The position numbers and the translations under genes are program-made. Below the pieces are notes generated by a model. The model was given only the letters and a program-made list of their open reading frames with translations, was not told the origin of the DNA and made no database searches. This document shows, one piece after another, positions 46,549-54,357 of a DNA stretch of 64,000 bases. Position 1 is the first letter of the stretch; each line of letters begins with the position of its first letter. Source of the DNA: Saprospiraceae bacterium (GTDB taxonomy: Bacteria > Bacteroidota > Bacteroidia > Chitinophagales > Saprospiraceae); the NCBI GenBank assembly GCA_016716185.1, contig JADJWV010000002.1, positions 2,772,501-2,836,500 on the forward strand, read 5' to 3'.

Positions 46549-47382
46549 AATCACATCTTTAAGCAGGTCTTCCGCTTTGGAAATGAGGTTAAATGATTGA
46601 TTACATGTTTATTAAAGAAATGTCAGCTTAACATTTCAGCTGGTCAATGCTTCAACCAATTCGCTAATTCTAAACATGTAAAAGCTATATGATGTAAAAT
46701 TTAAAAATACATTTTGCTTTATCAAACGCCTCTTTATCCTCTGCCTTAACGTAAATAATTACGTTTCAGACCTTTATATATTAAAAAATAATTTAGGTGT
46801 TTAACGATTTTCTTTGTTTCACACCTGATGCAAATATAACGAAAAAATCCTGAATTTCTGATGAATTCCCTAAAGTAGACGCTAAGTTTTGCCACAAAAG
46901 CACGAGGATACAAAGCTTCACAAAGCGGTTTTAAAAGTAAACCGTACTGATTTTTTGGCCTTCGATGTTCTTAGAGTTCCTTCAGATCTTAGAGGCTTCG
47001 TGGCAGAAATTAGGCAACGAAATGATCATCCATAGACATCAGTGTTCAGAAACCGAAATGTGGATATTCCTAAATTTCGACTTTTCGACTTTCGAAAAAC
47101 ACCTTCTATTAATTTCCCGCGGATGACGCTGATGACGCAGACGAATTTTTATAGATAATTTCTGTAATACGATATCTCTGCGTAAATCTGCGGGAAATAA
47201 GTCTTGCTTGGGCTCCCGTAGATGACGCAAATAACGCAGAAAAAATTCTTTGTGCTCCTTCGTGTCCTAGTGGCTTCGTGGCAGAAATTAAACAACGAAA
47301 TCTCTACTTCAGTCAACCCAGATCTATTCCCCAAAACACCTAAAAGCCTACATGCCCAAATGCCTCTAAACGCAACCCCCTA
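46549..47382. other. Long intergenic region with dispersed repeats between rny and pheT
   Basis: 834 bp without a supported gene. TATATTTG on the minus strand at 46831-46838 could be the rny -7 element. From 46865 onward there are low-complexity repeat motifs: 'GGCTTCGTGGCAGAAATTA..CAACGAAAT' occurs twice (46990-47022 and 47271-47302), and GATGACGC/AACGCAG motifs recur at 47115-47240, partly as an inverted repeat (CCCGCGGATGACGC...GCGTAAATCTGCGGG). Confidence 0.6.
46990..47302. repeat. Dispersed repeat cluster (GTGGCAGAAATTA and GATGACGC motifs)
   Basis: Two near-identical roughly 32-bp direct repeats about 280 bp apart flank a segment with several GATGACGC/ACGCAGA copies and an imperfect hairpin at about 47117-47204. 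Similar motifs are known to litter intergenic DNA of environmental Bacteroidota; their function is unknown. Confidence 0.6.
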
Positions 47383-49824
47383 TCACCTCCTGATGAGTGC
47401 CCCGAGCCGTTGTTCATATTCTGCAATCAGATTTTGCATTAGTTTGTCAATTTCCTCCCCGGTCATCTGCCTTTCCTGCTGTTCAAAAGTCAGACTGATG
47501 GCCATGGATTTTTTACCGGGGCCAAGCTGCTCTTCATTCCTGTAAATATCAAATAACTGGATTTCTTTGAGTAAAACACCGCATGTATCCTTAGCCTTTT
47601 TCTCAATGGCTTCAAATTTAATTTTTTGGTCAACCACCAAAGCCAGATCTCTTGTGATCAAAGGAAATTTAGAAAAATCGACATAGCTCCCGGATTTCAG
47701 CTCCAAAACTTCGCGGACTGCATTCAAATAAACCTCGCCATACCAAACCTCTTTTTTAAGATCGAATGAATGACTGAGATCGGTATTCAAGCGACCGAAT
47801 TTGGCCAACGATTGTCCATTGAAAGAATAATGCAATCCAAATCCGAATAAGGAATTGTCTTCTATTTCCGAAATTTGAAATGACCGAACATTTAAGTATC
47901 CAAACAGTCCCTGGAAGACAGCTTTAAGACTGAAAAAATCCTGCGTTACAGGTTTTCCGGAATTCCAATGCGGTTCATCTTTCATTCCATACAACCAAAC
48001 CCCCATGAGATCGTCTTCAAGTATGGTCCCGTCCTTTCGAATGTATTGTTTTCCCATTTCAAAAACGCCCAGGTCGGTTTGTTGCCGGTTGACATTGTAT
48101 TGTAAAACTTCGAGTCCGCCCAAACAAATAGAAGGTTTCATCACATCCAAATGGATATTCGAAGTATTGTTAATAAACACCAGATCTTCTTCCTTCCATA
48201 TTCCAGTCTTTATACATTGGGCTGAGCGAACCAGGGATAAACTCATGATTTCATGCAGGCCTGTGTGACTCAACCACTCTGATATTTTTTTCTTCAGGAA
48301 GTAATTGTTCTTCAGAATTTTTGGAAATGATATTTTAAGGGTTTCGGGAACCGGAATGGAGTCCAATCCATACACGCGACAAATTTCTTCTACCAGATCT
48401 GCTGCACGTTTCACATCGGGTTTGTTGGTAGGTACGAACACTCGTAAGTTTCCATCCTGCGTATCGGTCAATTCCATTTCTAATGCAAAGAGAACTTTTT
48501 TCAATGCATCTTTATCCAGATTCAATCCCGACAACTGGATAGCCTGATTGGTATCAAGAAGAATTTCTGCAGGAGGAATAAGCTGAGGATACAGATCTAT
48601 CAGTGAAGAGTCGACTACAGCACCACAAATTTCCTTTAATAAAAAAGCTGCTCTTTCCAAAGCAAACAAAGTGTCATTGGGATCAGAACCTTTTTCAAAA
48701 CACCTGGCAGACTGCGTCCTTAAATTATGTGCCATGCTCGCCCTGCGCACCGTGGAGGCATCGAAATGTGCAGATTCAATAAAAATTCTTTCCGTCTTTT
48801 CGGAAACACCGGAACCTATTCCTCCAAAGACTCCCGCCATACACAGGGGTTGGTCGTTTCCATCGCAAATCATCAGGTCGGCAGCACGCAACTTTCGTTC
48901 GACTTCATCCAGGGTTTTAAAGGCCGTCCCCTCCGGTAAATTTTTTACGACGATCTCATGATGTTGGATCTGATCATAATCAAATGCATGGAGAGGCTGT
49001 CCCATTTCGTACATGATGAAATTGGTGAGATCCACGACATTGTTGATCGGCTGCAAGCCCATAGACTTGATGCGTTGTTGCAACCACTCCGGAGAATCCT
49101 GTACAGTGATGTTGCTCAAACAAATTCCGCTATACCTCGGGCACAAAGCCGGATCTTCAACAGTCACCTTTATATTCAATGAACCCTTTGCGTTTTTAAT
49201 TTCCTTGAGCTCCCAAACTTTTAATTTTTTGCCAGCATCTCTGTGTACTCTATACCAAGCCAACAGATCCTTTGCAACTCCCAGATGACTGGTGGCATCT
49301 GCCCTGTTGGGTGTCAATCCGATTTCGAAAATGACGTCATGATTCCTTTTTACAACTTGAGCCGCCGGAGTGCCAACGATGCTCATTGGATCCAATATCA
49401 GAATACCGTCATGCGACTGCCCCAGGCCCAGTTCGTCTTCAGCACAAATCATCCCTTCTGAAACTTCGCCCCTTATTTTACCTTTTTTAATGGTAAAGCT
49501 TTCCCCTTGAGTTGGATGCAATGTTGCTCCCTCCAAAGCCAACAGGACTTTCTGACCTGTTGCCACATTGGGCGCTCCACAAACAACTTGCAGGATTTGC
49601 CCATTTCCGGCATCCACTTTCGTTAGTTTCAAGCGATCGGCATTCGGATGTTTCAAACATTCCAAAACTTCCCCCACCACAACACCTTCGAGGTGTTCAT
49701 CGGGCACACCCAGTTTTTCAAGAGCTTCGACCTCCAGTCCAAGAGAGGTGAGAATCTGTGAAACTTCTTCCGCACTTTCCTGAATATCTATATACTGCTT
49801 TAACCAATCGAATGAAATGCGCAT
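47383..49824 (-). CDS. pheT: Phenylalanine--tRNA ligase beta subunit
   Basis: 813 residues, normal for PheT. Domains in order: N-terminal B1 and EMAP/tRNA-binding OB fold (about 40-150, 'VVGEVLECLKHPNADRLKLTKVDAG'), B3/B4 editing domain ('NNVVDLTNFIMYEMGQPLHAFDYDQI'), B5 ('FVPTNKPDVKRAADLVEEICRVYG') and a catalytic-like core. The C-terminal FDX-ACB anticodon-binding domain ('FSKFPLITRDLALVVD') closes it. It pairs with PheS, not in this window, as an alpha2-beta2 enzyme charging tRNA-Phe. TAACTTCG, one base off the -7 consensus, precedes the start. Confidence 0.98.
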   Translation of the reverse strand: MRISFDWLKQYIDIQESAEEVSQILTSLGLEVEALEKLGVPDEHLEGVVVGEVLECLKHPNADRLKLTKVDAGNGQILQVVCGAPNVATGQKVLLALEGATLHPTQGESFTIKKGKIRGEVSEGMICAEDELGLGQSHDGILILDPMSIVGTPAAQVVKRNHDVIFEIGLTPNRADATSHLGVAKDLLAWYRVHRDAGKKLKVWELKEIKNAKGSLNIKVTVEDPALCPRYSGICLSNITVQDSPEWLQQRIKSMGLQPINNVVDLTNFIMYEMGQPLHAFDYDQIQHHEIVVKNLPEGTAFKTLDEVERKLRAADLMICDGNDQPLCMAGVFGGIGSGVSEKTERIFIESAHFDASTVRRASMAHNLRTQSARCFEKGSDPNDTLFALERAAFLLKEICGAVVDSSLIDLYPQLIPPAEILLDTNQAIQLSGLNLDKDALKKVLFALEMELTDTQDGNLRVFVPTNKPDVKRAADLVEEICRVYGLDSIPVPETLKISFPKILKNNYFLKKKISEWLSHTGLHEIMSLSLVRSAQCIKTGIWKEEDLVFINNTSNIHLDVMKPSICLGGLEVLQYNVNRQQTDLGVFEMGKQYIRKDGTILEDDLMGVWLYGMKDEPHWNSGKPVTQDFFSLKAVFQGLFGYLNVRSFQISEIEDNSLFGFGLHYSFNGQSLAKFGRLNTDLSHSFDLKKEVWYGEVYLNAVREVLELKSGSYVDFSKFPLITRDLALVVDQKIKFEAIEKKAKDTCGVLLKEIQLFDIYRNEEQLGPGKKSMAISLTFEQQERQMTGEEIDKLMQNLIAEYEQRLGALIRR

Positions 49825-50527
49825 ACGTCAAATTGAGCCGCGAAGTTAGGGAAAAAGAAGAAAACAGCTTTGCCTCATCCTTAGCCCCCAGCCTGGTCGG
49901 CAGACAGGTTCTCCACCTAAGTGGAGAAGGGAGCGAATAGGGTAATATATTGCAATTTCCATAAAGAGAAATATGATTTGCACAACGTTTGTGATGGTGT
50001 TTATTTCCTAAAAAACTATAATTATCATATCTGGAAAGTCTTTGCTTAGCTTTTGATAAATAGTAACTTAGCTGTGGCGAAGGGGAAACTCCATTTCCGA
50101 AATGAACCAATGAATCACATTACAAAGTTTTCTAAAAGGTATTTTTTATTTCAGGGTTGAAGATTCTAATCAGTCTGCATTTACCAAGTTGTTCGTGGAG
50201 CGATGATATATAGGGAACTAACAAAGATCTTTCAATCGAGTTATGTTAATTTTTTTTAACCCCAATACCCTTTATGCACCTCACAAGGCGATGTGTGTCG
50301 ACTAATAAATTTACAATACGATAAATCGAATAAATTTTTTATCAATGAATCCCTGGTATAAACCCTTGGGCAAGCCCTGGATCCGAATTCCGCCCCAAAC
50401 GGCGAAGTATGATACCTTACACCTCCGTCGGGATTGTTCGACTATCAATTTAAAAAATCTCCGTTGGCAGGAGGATCATCAAAATTGTGTCTCAATAATA
50501 AAAATGAAATGGTATTCCATATCGGAA
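49825..50527. other. Intergenic region of about 700 bp without a supported gene
   Basis: Contains a perfect hairpin at 49909-49928. Short ORFs here lack start signals, biased composition or recognisable motifs. No RNA gene recognised. Confidence 0.5.
49909..49928. repeat. Perfect 8-bp stem hairpin TTCTCCAC-ctaa-GTGGAGAA
   Basis: A 20-bp inverted repeat with a 4-nt loop, 85 bp upstream of pheT. It has no T-tract and its role is unknown. Confidence 0.6.
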
Positions 50528-52654
50528 TCACATTTTCATTAGGCCCCCACTGGCGTAGATTTGATTTTCTTTATCAATAATTGTGTAATAATATATTCCT
50601 GTTGGCAAATTACTTGTAGAAATTCTATTTAAATTATCCACTTTTATTTGGTGTAGGATCAACTTTAAATCCGCTGTCCAGATTTTTATTTCAAATTTAT
50701 CGTTAGACTTGAATTCAAAATGAAGAACATCCTTAAACGGATTGGGATAAAACCTACAAACTTGATTTTCTATTACATGTTGTTTCGCATTTGAAATGAT
50801 TTTATCGCAACCGTTAAACCAAATATGTGCTTTGGTGATTAATTCTTTTACGAAGTTTTTGTTGCCAAACATTTCCATTCCTACCCCTGAGTAAATTACT
50901 TTATGAGGTAACCGTTCGAAATAATATCCTCCTATTTTATTTTCGGTATAAGAAAATAGTGTTTTTGCATTCGCCGAGGTTGAATTGATCACATCGGGAT
51001 ATAAATTTAAACTGATCGAATCTCTGTATATAGGAAGAATATCCGAAGTTCCAATATGGCCGAATTCAGGGTCATTAGAATTTGCAAATGCGTAATTGAT
51101 TGTGCTATCTCCATTGTTGAGAAATCTAGCAGACAAGTAACTACTGTGAAAATATTTAGAAGCTTGATTGCTGCTTGATCCTGGCAAGTTACTTGCCATT
51201 TGGTATCCAATATCCTGTCCCGCTATGAAAACACCAGTCCCAAGATCCATAAATCTTCTCATTATAGTGTAATTTGCGGGTCGTACAGGGGGATTCCCCC
51301 AACCCAATTGATAGTAAATGACTCGTGGTACTTTTTCATATTCATTCAAATACAATTTCTCAAATTCAATATCGCTCAATACAACATAGTCTTTACAAAG
51401 AAAACAATCCAGTGCGTCCGTAATGGGTTTCCATAAATTGACTTTACATTCTTGCCCGTTTGTTTGTTTTGCAGTATTATAGACTACCAGCGTATTGCAT
51501 TCTACGGGTTGGCATATAATTTTTTTACGGATTGGATCGGTGCCACATACATTACTGGGAACCATTTGTACAGACTCAAATGACAACTCTCCAAATCCTG
51601 CAAACCCATTTGTTTGAATAATTATCCGAATTGATTTTTCCTCAGAGGACTCCAAACTCACAGCGATGCTATCCGATTTACTTTCGCCATCTATCAAGAA
51701 CTCAGCATTCCAGAATTCGGGAATTTCCTTTTTAAAAGAAAATAAAAAATCACTCCGCTTTCCAGAAGAGTTAATAGCTGTAAAATCAATTTTCTGGATA
51801 TCTCCTGGTTTCAACAACCAAGTAGAATCTTGATCATTACTTAAAGTCAAGCCAAGCTTTGTCTGGCTATCAATAATCTTTTGGGTTTCTGAAGTAAAAT
51901 AAGTTCCATCAGAACCTTTTAAGATGGCTATGCATTCAATATTCAACGGATTTAACTCACTTGCTAAATCATAAGTATATTGAAGTCTTCTACTCGTTTT
52001 TACTTTTAAGGATCTTACCCATTCTCCCTGGCAGGGTGTGATTGCGTCTATAAAAACATTATTATGAATGTATTGATAATTATCAGATCCATCTAACATT
52101 TTCTGAAAACCTTTGATTCCATTGCTGATTAAATGAAGGTCCAAAATTGCAGAAGAATCAGAAAATCCAGGCATCGGATATAATTCAACTTCTATTTGAA
52201 TTTTGCGACTTACAGAATCAAACAATGTCTTTATACCTAAATTCACAGGAGTATAATATTCTACAATGTTAAAATAACTCGATTCAAATTGATTGGCATT
52301 AATAATTCTACCTGAATTTCCATTCAAAATGGCACCCGGATATGAGTTGATACTATATTGAGATCGTATGAATTCGCCACAAGTAGTTCTCAAATCTCTT
52401 TGATTCAAATTAGCGGGCACTGCGAATGGTCCTGCATGGTAATTGATAATATTAGGAATACATGGCTTGTGTTCTTTCGTAATATTTGATAAAGCCTTGT
52501 CTCCGATCTCACAAATATTGCATTGAATTCCAGAAAAAACTTGTAATACCGGTTTAGCAAAAGTCTTATTCCGAGGTGCAATAAATGATGCTTGCGAAAT
52601 TGAGTCCAAAAAAAATCCAAGCACCCAAAGGGCACACATGAATAATTTTAGCAT
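50528..52654 (-). CDS. Secreted Omp28-like protein with thioredoxin-type head and T9SS domain
   Basis: 708 residues with a signal peptide ending near SISQAS. An N-terminal region ('VLQVFSGIQCNICEIGDKALSNI...INYHAGPFAVPANL...YPGAILNG') has a CxxC-type motif and the Omp28-related, thioredoxin-like pattern found in Bacteroidota outer-membrane proteins. A beta-sandwich middle and a segment that looks like a receiver of peptide substrates (about 390-590) follow. The last 80 residues are a T9SS type A sorting domain ('CRFYPNPFKDVLHF...LPTGIYYYTI'). A redox or adhesin role is possible, but the activity is not established. Confidence 0.85.
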   Translation of the reverse strand: MLKLFMCALWVLGFFLDSISQASFIAPRNKTFAKPVLQVFSGIQCNICEIGDKALSNITKEHKPCIPNIINYHAGPFAVPANLNQRDLRTTCGEFIRSQYSINSYPGAILNGNSGRIINANQFESSYFNIVEYYTPVNLGIKTLFDSVSRKIQIEVELYPMPGFSDSSAILDLHLISNGIKGFQKMLDGSDNYQYIHNNVFIDAITPCQGEWVRSLKVKTSRRLQYTYDLASELNPLNIECIAILKGSDGTYFTSETQKIIDSQTKLGLTLSNDQDSTWLLKPGDIQKIDFTAINSSGKRSDFLFSFKKEIPEFWNAEFLIDGESKSDSIAVSLESSEEKSIRIIIQTNGFAGFGELSFESVQMVPSNVCGTDPIRKKIICQPVECNTLVVYNTAKQTNGQECKVNLWKPITDALDCFLCKDYVVLSDIEFEKLYLNEYEKVPRVIYYQLGWGNPPVRPANYTIMRRFMDLGTGVFIAGQDIGYQMASNLPGSSSNQASKYFHSSYLSARFLNNGDSTINYAFANSNDPEFGHIGTSDILPIYRDSISLNLYPDVINSTSANAKTLFSYTENKIGGYYFERLPHKVIYSGVGMEMFGNKNFVKELITKAHIWFNGCDKIISNAKQHVIENQVCRFYPNPFKDVLHFEFKSNDKFEIKIWTADLKLILHQIKVDNLNRISTSNLPTGIYYYTIIDKENQIYASGGLMKM

Positions 52655-52825
52655 AATTGCGATTTATTCTGAAGACACGAGAATCTCTAATATCGCTGCT
52701 TTAGGTATTCAAAAATCTAAGTTTTTTGAAAATTAATTTAAAACATCGCAGATCACGTGATTGATGTGACAAGACTTTCTCAATAGTCAGTTTAATAATC
52801 AAATTGCAGGAGAAATCATTCTTGA

Positions 52826-54007
52826 TCAGGTTAATTTCCTGATGTTATTCAATAGCTCAATCAAAGGAATAAGCTCAATTCCATTATTCGTTTGAAAATG
52901 TTCACTTCCTGAATGCACGATGTACTTTTTTGATGGATGAATTGTTTCGCAAGCTTCATAATAACCACGATTTGCAGATAATTGTGATTTGCGTTTTATT
53001 TCAATGGCCCATTTTTCATTCTTATGTAATTCCAAAACAAGATCAATCTCGGCTCCACCGGGGGTACGATAATAATAACTAAAAGCATTGGGTGGCAAAA
53101 ATTGAATTATATTTTCAATTACAAATCCCTCCCAACTTTTTCCTATGACTGGATCACCAAGCAAATCATTGAAATTTCGGATATTCAACAATGCATGACA
53201 AATTCCACTATCTCGAATATAAACTCGTGATGCTTTCACCAATCTTTTTTTTACATTACTGGTATATGGTTGGATTTTTCTGATCAAAAGCAGGTCAGTA
53301 AATAAATCTATGTATCGCGACACAGTTACATTCGAAACATCCAAATTGACCGCCAATTTGGATACATTCAACGACTGACCTTGGTGGTGCGCTAGCATTG
53401 TCCACAATCGTTCTAATGTTGTTGCAGGAATTCTAGGACCTAATTGAGGGATATCTCTTTCGAGGTAAGTTTTAATAAACTGTTGCCGCCACAACAAACT
53501 TGCTGTATCGTCTTCAGCAAGTAAACTATCCGGAAAACCACCCCTGGTCCAGAGTTGATTGATTTTATGATCCTCATTCAAGTAGTTTGTGAATTCGGTA
53601 AGGTCAATTGGACATAATTCGATAAACGCCAATCGCCCCGCTAAGGTCTCACTCGATTGTTTTAACAGGGTTAAGGATGCAGAACCAAGAAATAAAAATT
53701 GACCGGTTTTCTTTCCGCTTCTTTTTAATCGATCAATCACACTCCTGATAGGTATAAAAATTTCAGGCATTCTGTGTATTTCATCCAGAATAATCAATGT
53801 TTCGGGATTGTTGAAAACCAGGTCTTCTAAATGGTGAGCTTTTAACAAGTCTACAGGATTTTCCAGATCCAGGTAAATGGAAGGTTGATGCTTGGAAATT
53901 TCTAATGCCAGGGTAGTTTTGCCAACCTGCCTGGGCCCCAATAAAGCTACTGCCGGAAAATGTTTAAGCAGGGTATGAATCTTGTTGGATAATCTTCTAG
54001 GAATCAT
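52826..54007 (-). CDS. AAA_14/DUF4143 ATPase
   Basis: 393 residues. Walker A 'LLGPRQVGKTTLA', Walker B 'LIILDEIHRMP' and sensor 'FLFLGSAS' define the N-terminal AAA+ domain. A winged-helix-like middle ('LNVSKLAVNLDVSNVTVSRYIDLFTDLLLIRKIQPY') and a C-terminal DUF4143 nuclease-like region ('GGAEIDLVLELHKNEKWAIEIKRK', a D-x(n)-E-x-K pattern) follow. These standalone ATPases are widespread and their role is unknown; links to mobile elements or toxin-antitoxin-like systems have been proposed. Its promoter lies inside a perfect inverted repeat touching the start codon, suggesting autoregulation. Confidence 0.9.
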   Translation of the reverse strand: MIPRRLSNKIHTLLKHFPAVALLGPRQVGKTTLALEISKHQPSIYLDLENPVDLLKAHHLEDLVFNNPETLIILDEIHRMPEIFIPIRSVIDRLKRSGKKTGQFLFLGSASLTLLKQSSETLAGRLAFIELCPIDLTEFTNYLNEDHKINQLWTRGGFPDSLLAEDDTASLLWRQQFIKTYLERDIPQLGPRIPATTLERLWTMLAHHQGQSLNVSKLAVNLDVSNVTVSRYIDLFTDLLLIRKIQPYTSNVKKRLVKASRVYIRDSGICHALLNIRNFNDLLGDPVIGKSWEGFVIENIIQFLPPNAFSYYYRTPGGAEIDLVLELHKNEKWAIEIKRKSQLSANRGYYEACETIHPSKKYIVHSGSEHFQTNNGIELIPLIELLNNIRKLT

Positions 54008-54044
54008 CTATGCAAATTTAACACTGAATATTAGATTTGCATAG
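54008..54044. promoter_or_regulatory. Promoter within a perfect 10-bp inverted repeat at the AAA_14 ATPase start
   Basis: CTATGCAAAT (54008-54017) and ATTTGCATAG (54035-54044) are exact complements. The minus strand carries TAAATTTG (54013-54020) 5 nt before the ATG at 54007. By symmetry the plus strand carries TAGATTTG (54032-54039). A dimeric regulator bound here would cover the transcription start. Confidence 0.5.
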
Positions 54045-54357
54045 ATAAATTATTTTTTTCAACAAATTAATTATAGTTAATTGATTAATAGATATTTATG
54101 AATACAATTAATATATAATATCTTCATTACAGTAACGCTTCTTTAGGTTTTGATTGGATTCAACAATATGATCAGAAAAGGATTTAATTCCGCTCTTGGC
54201 CATTTCTTCTGTTCCAAATGTTTACAGATATCACGAACCCATAAACATGATGTGGGAAATTTTTTTCGCCTGCACCAGGATGTAAAAACCTACACACCAA
54301 TGACTCGAATCTATATATCCAAACAGGAATCTGAGTTGTGATAACGGACTTCTACAA
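54045..54357. other. AT-rich intergenic region
   Basis: About 310 bp with an AT-rich first half. A 63-codon plus-strand ORF (54150-54341) has no recognisable features and is not called. Confidence 0.4.

Noticed and set aside
46549..46860. Search for zapA or 6S RNA next to rny
   Set aside because: Only a fragmentary open stretch ('VIIYVKAEDKEAFDKAK') bounded by stops was seen; it is too short and has no start, and no convincing 6S fold could be drawn by eye.
47039..47334. Minus-strand ORFs of about 60 codons in the rny-pheT gap
   Set aside because: They are translations of the dispersed intergenic repeats.
49718..50110. 130-codon minus-strand ORF overlapping pheT start
   Set aside because: It overlaps pheT out of frame and has no recognisable motif.
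50345..50542. 65-codon plus-strand ORF
   Set aside because: No protein-like composition, and it overlaps the 3' end of the Omp28-like gene.
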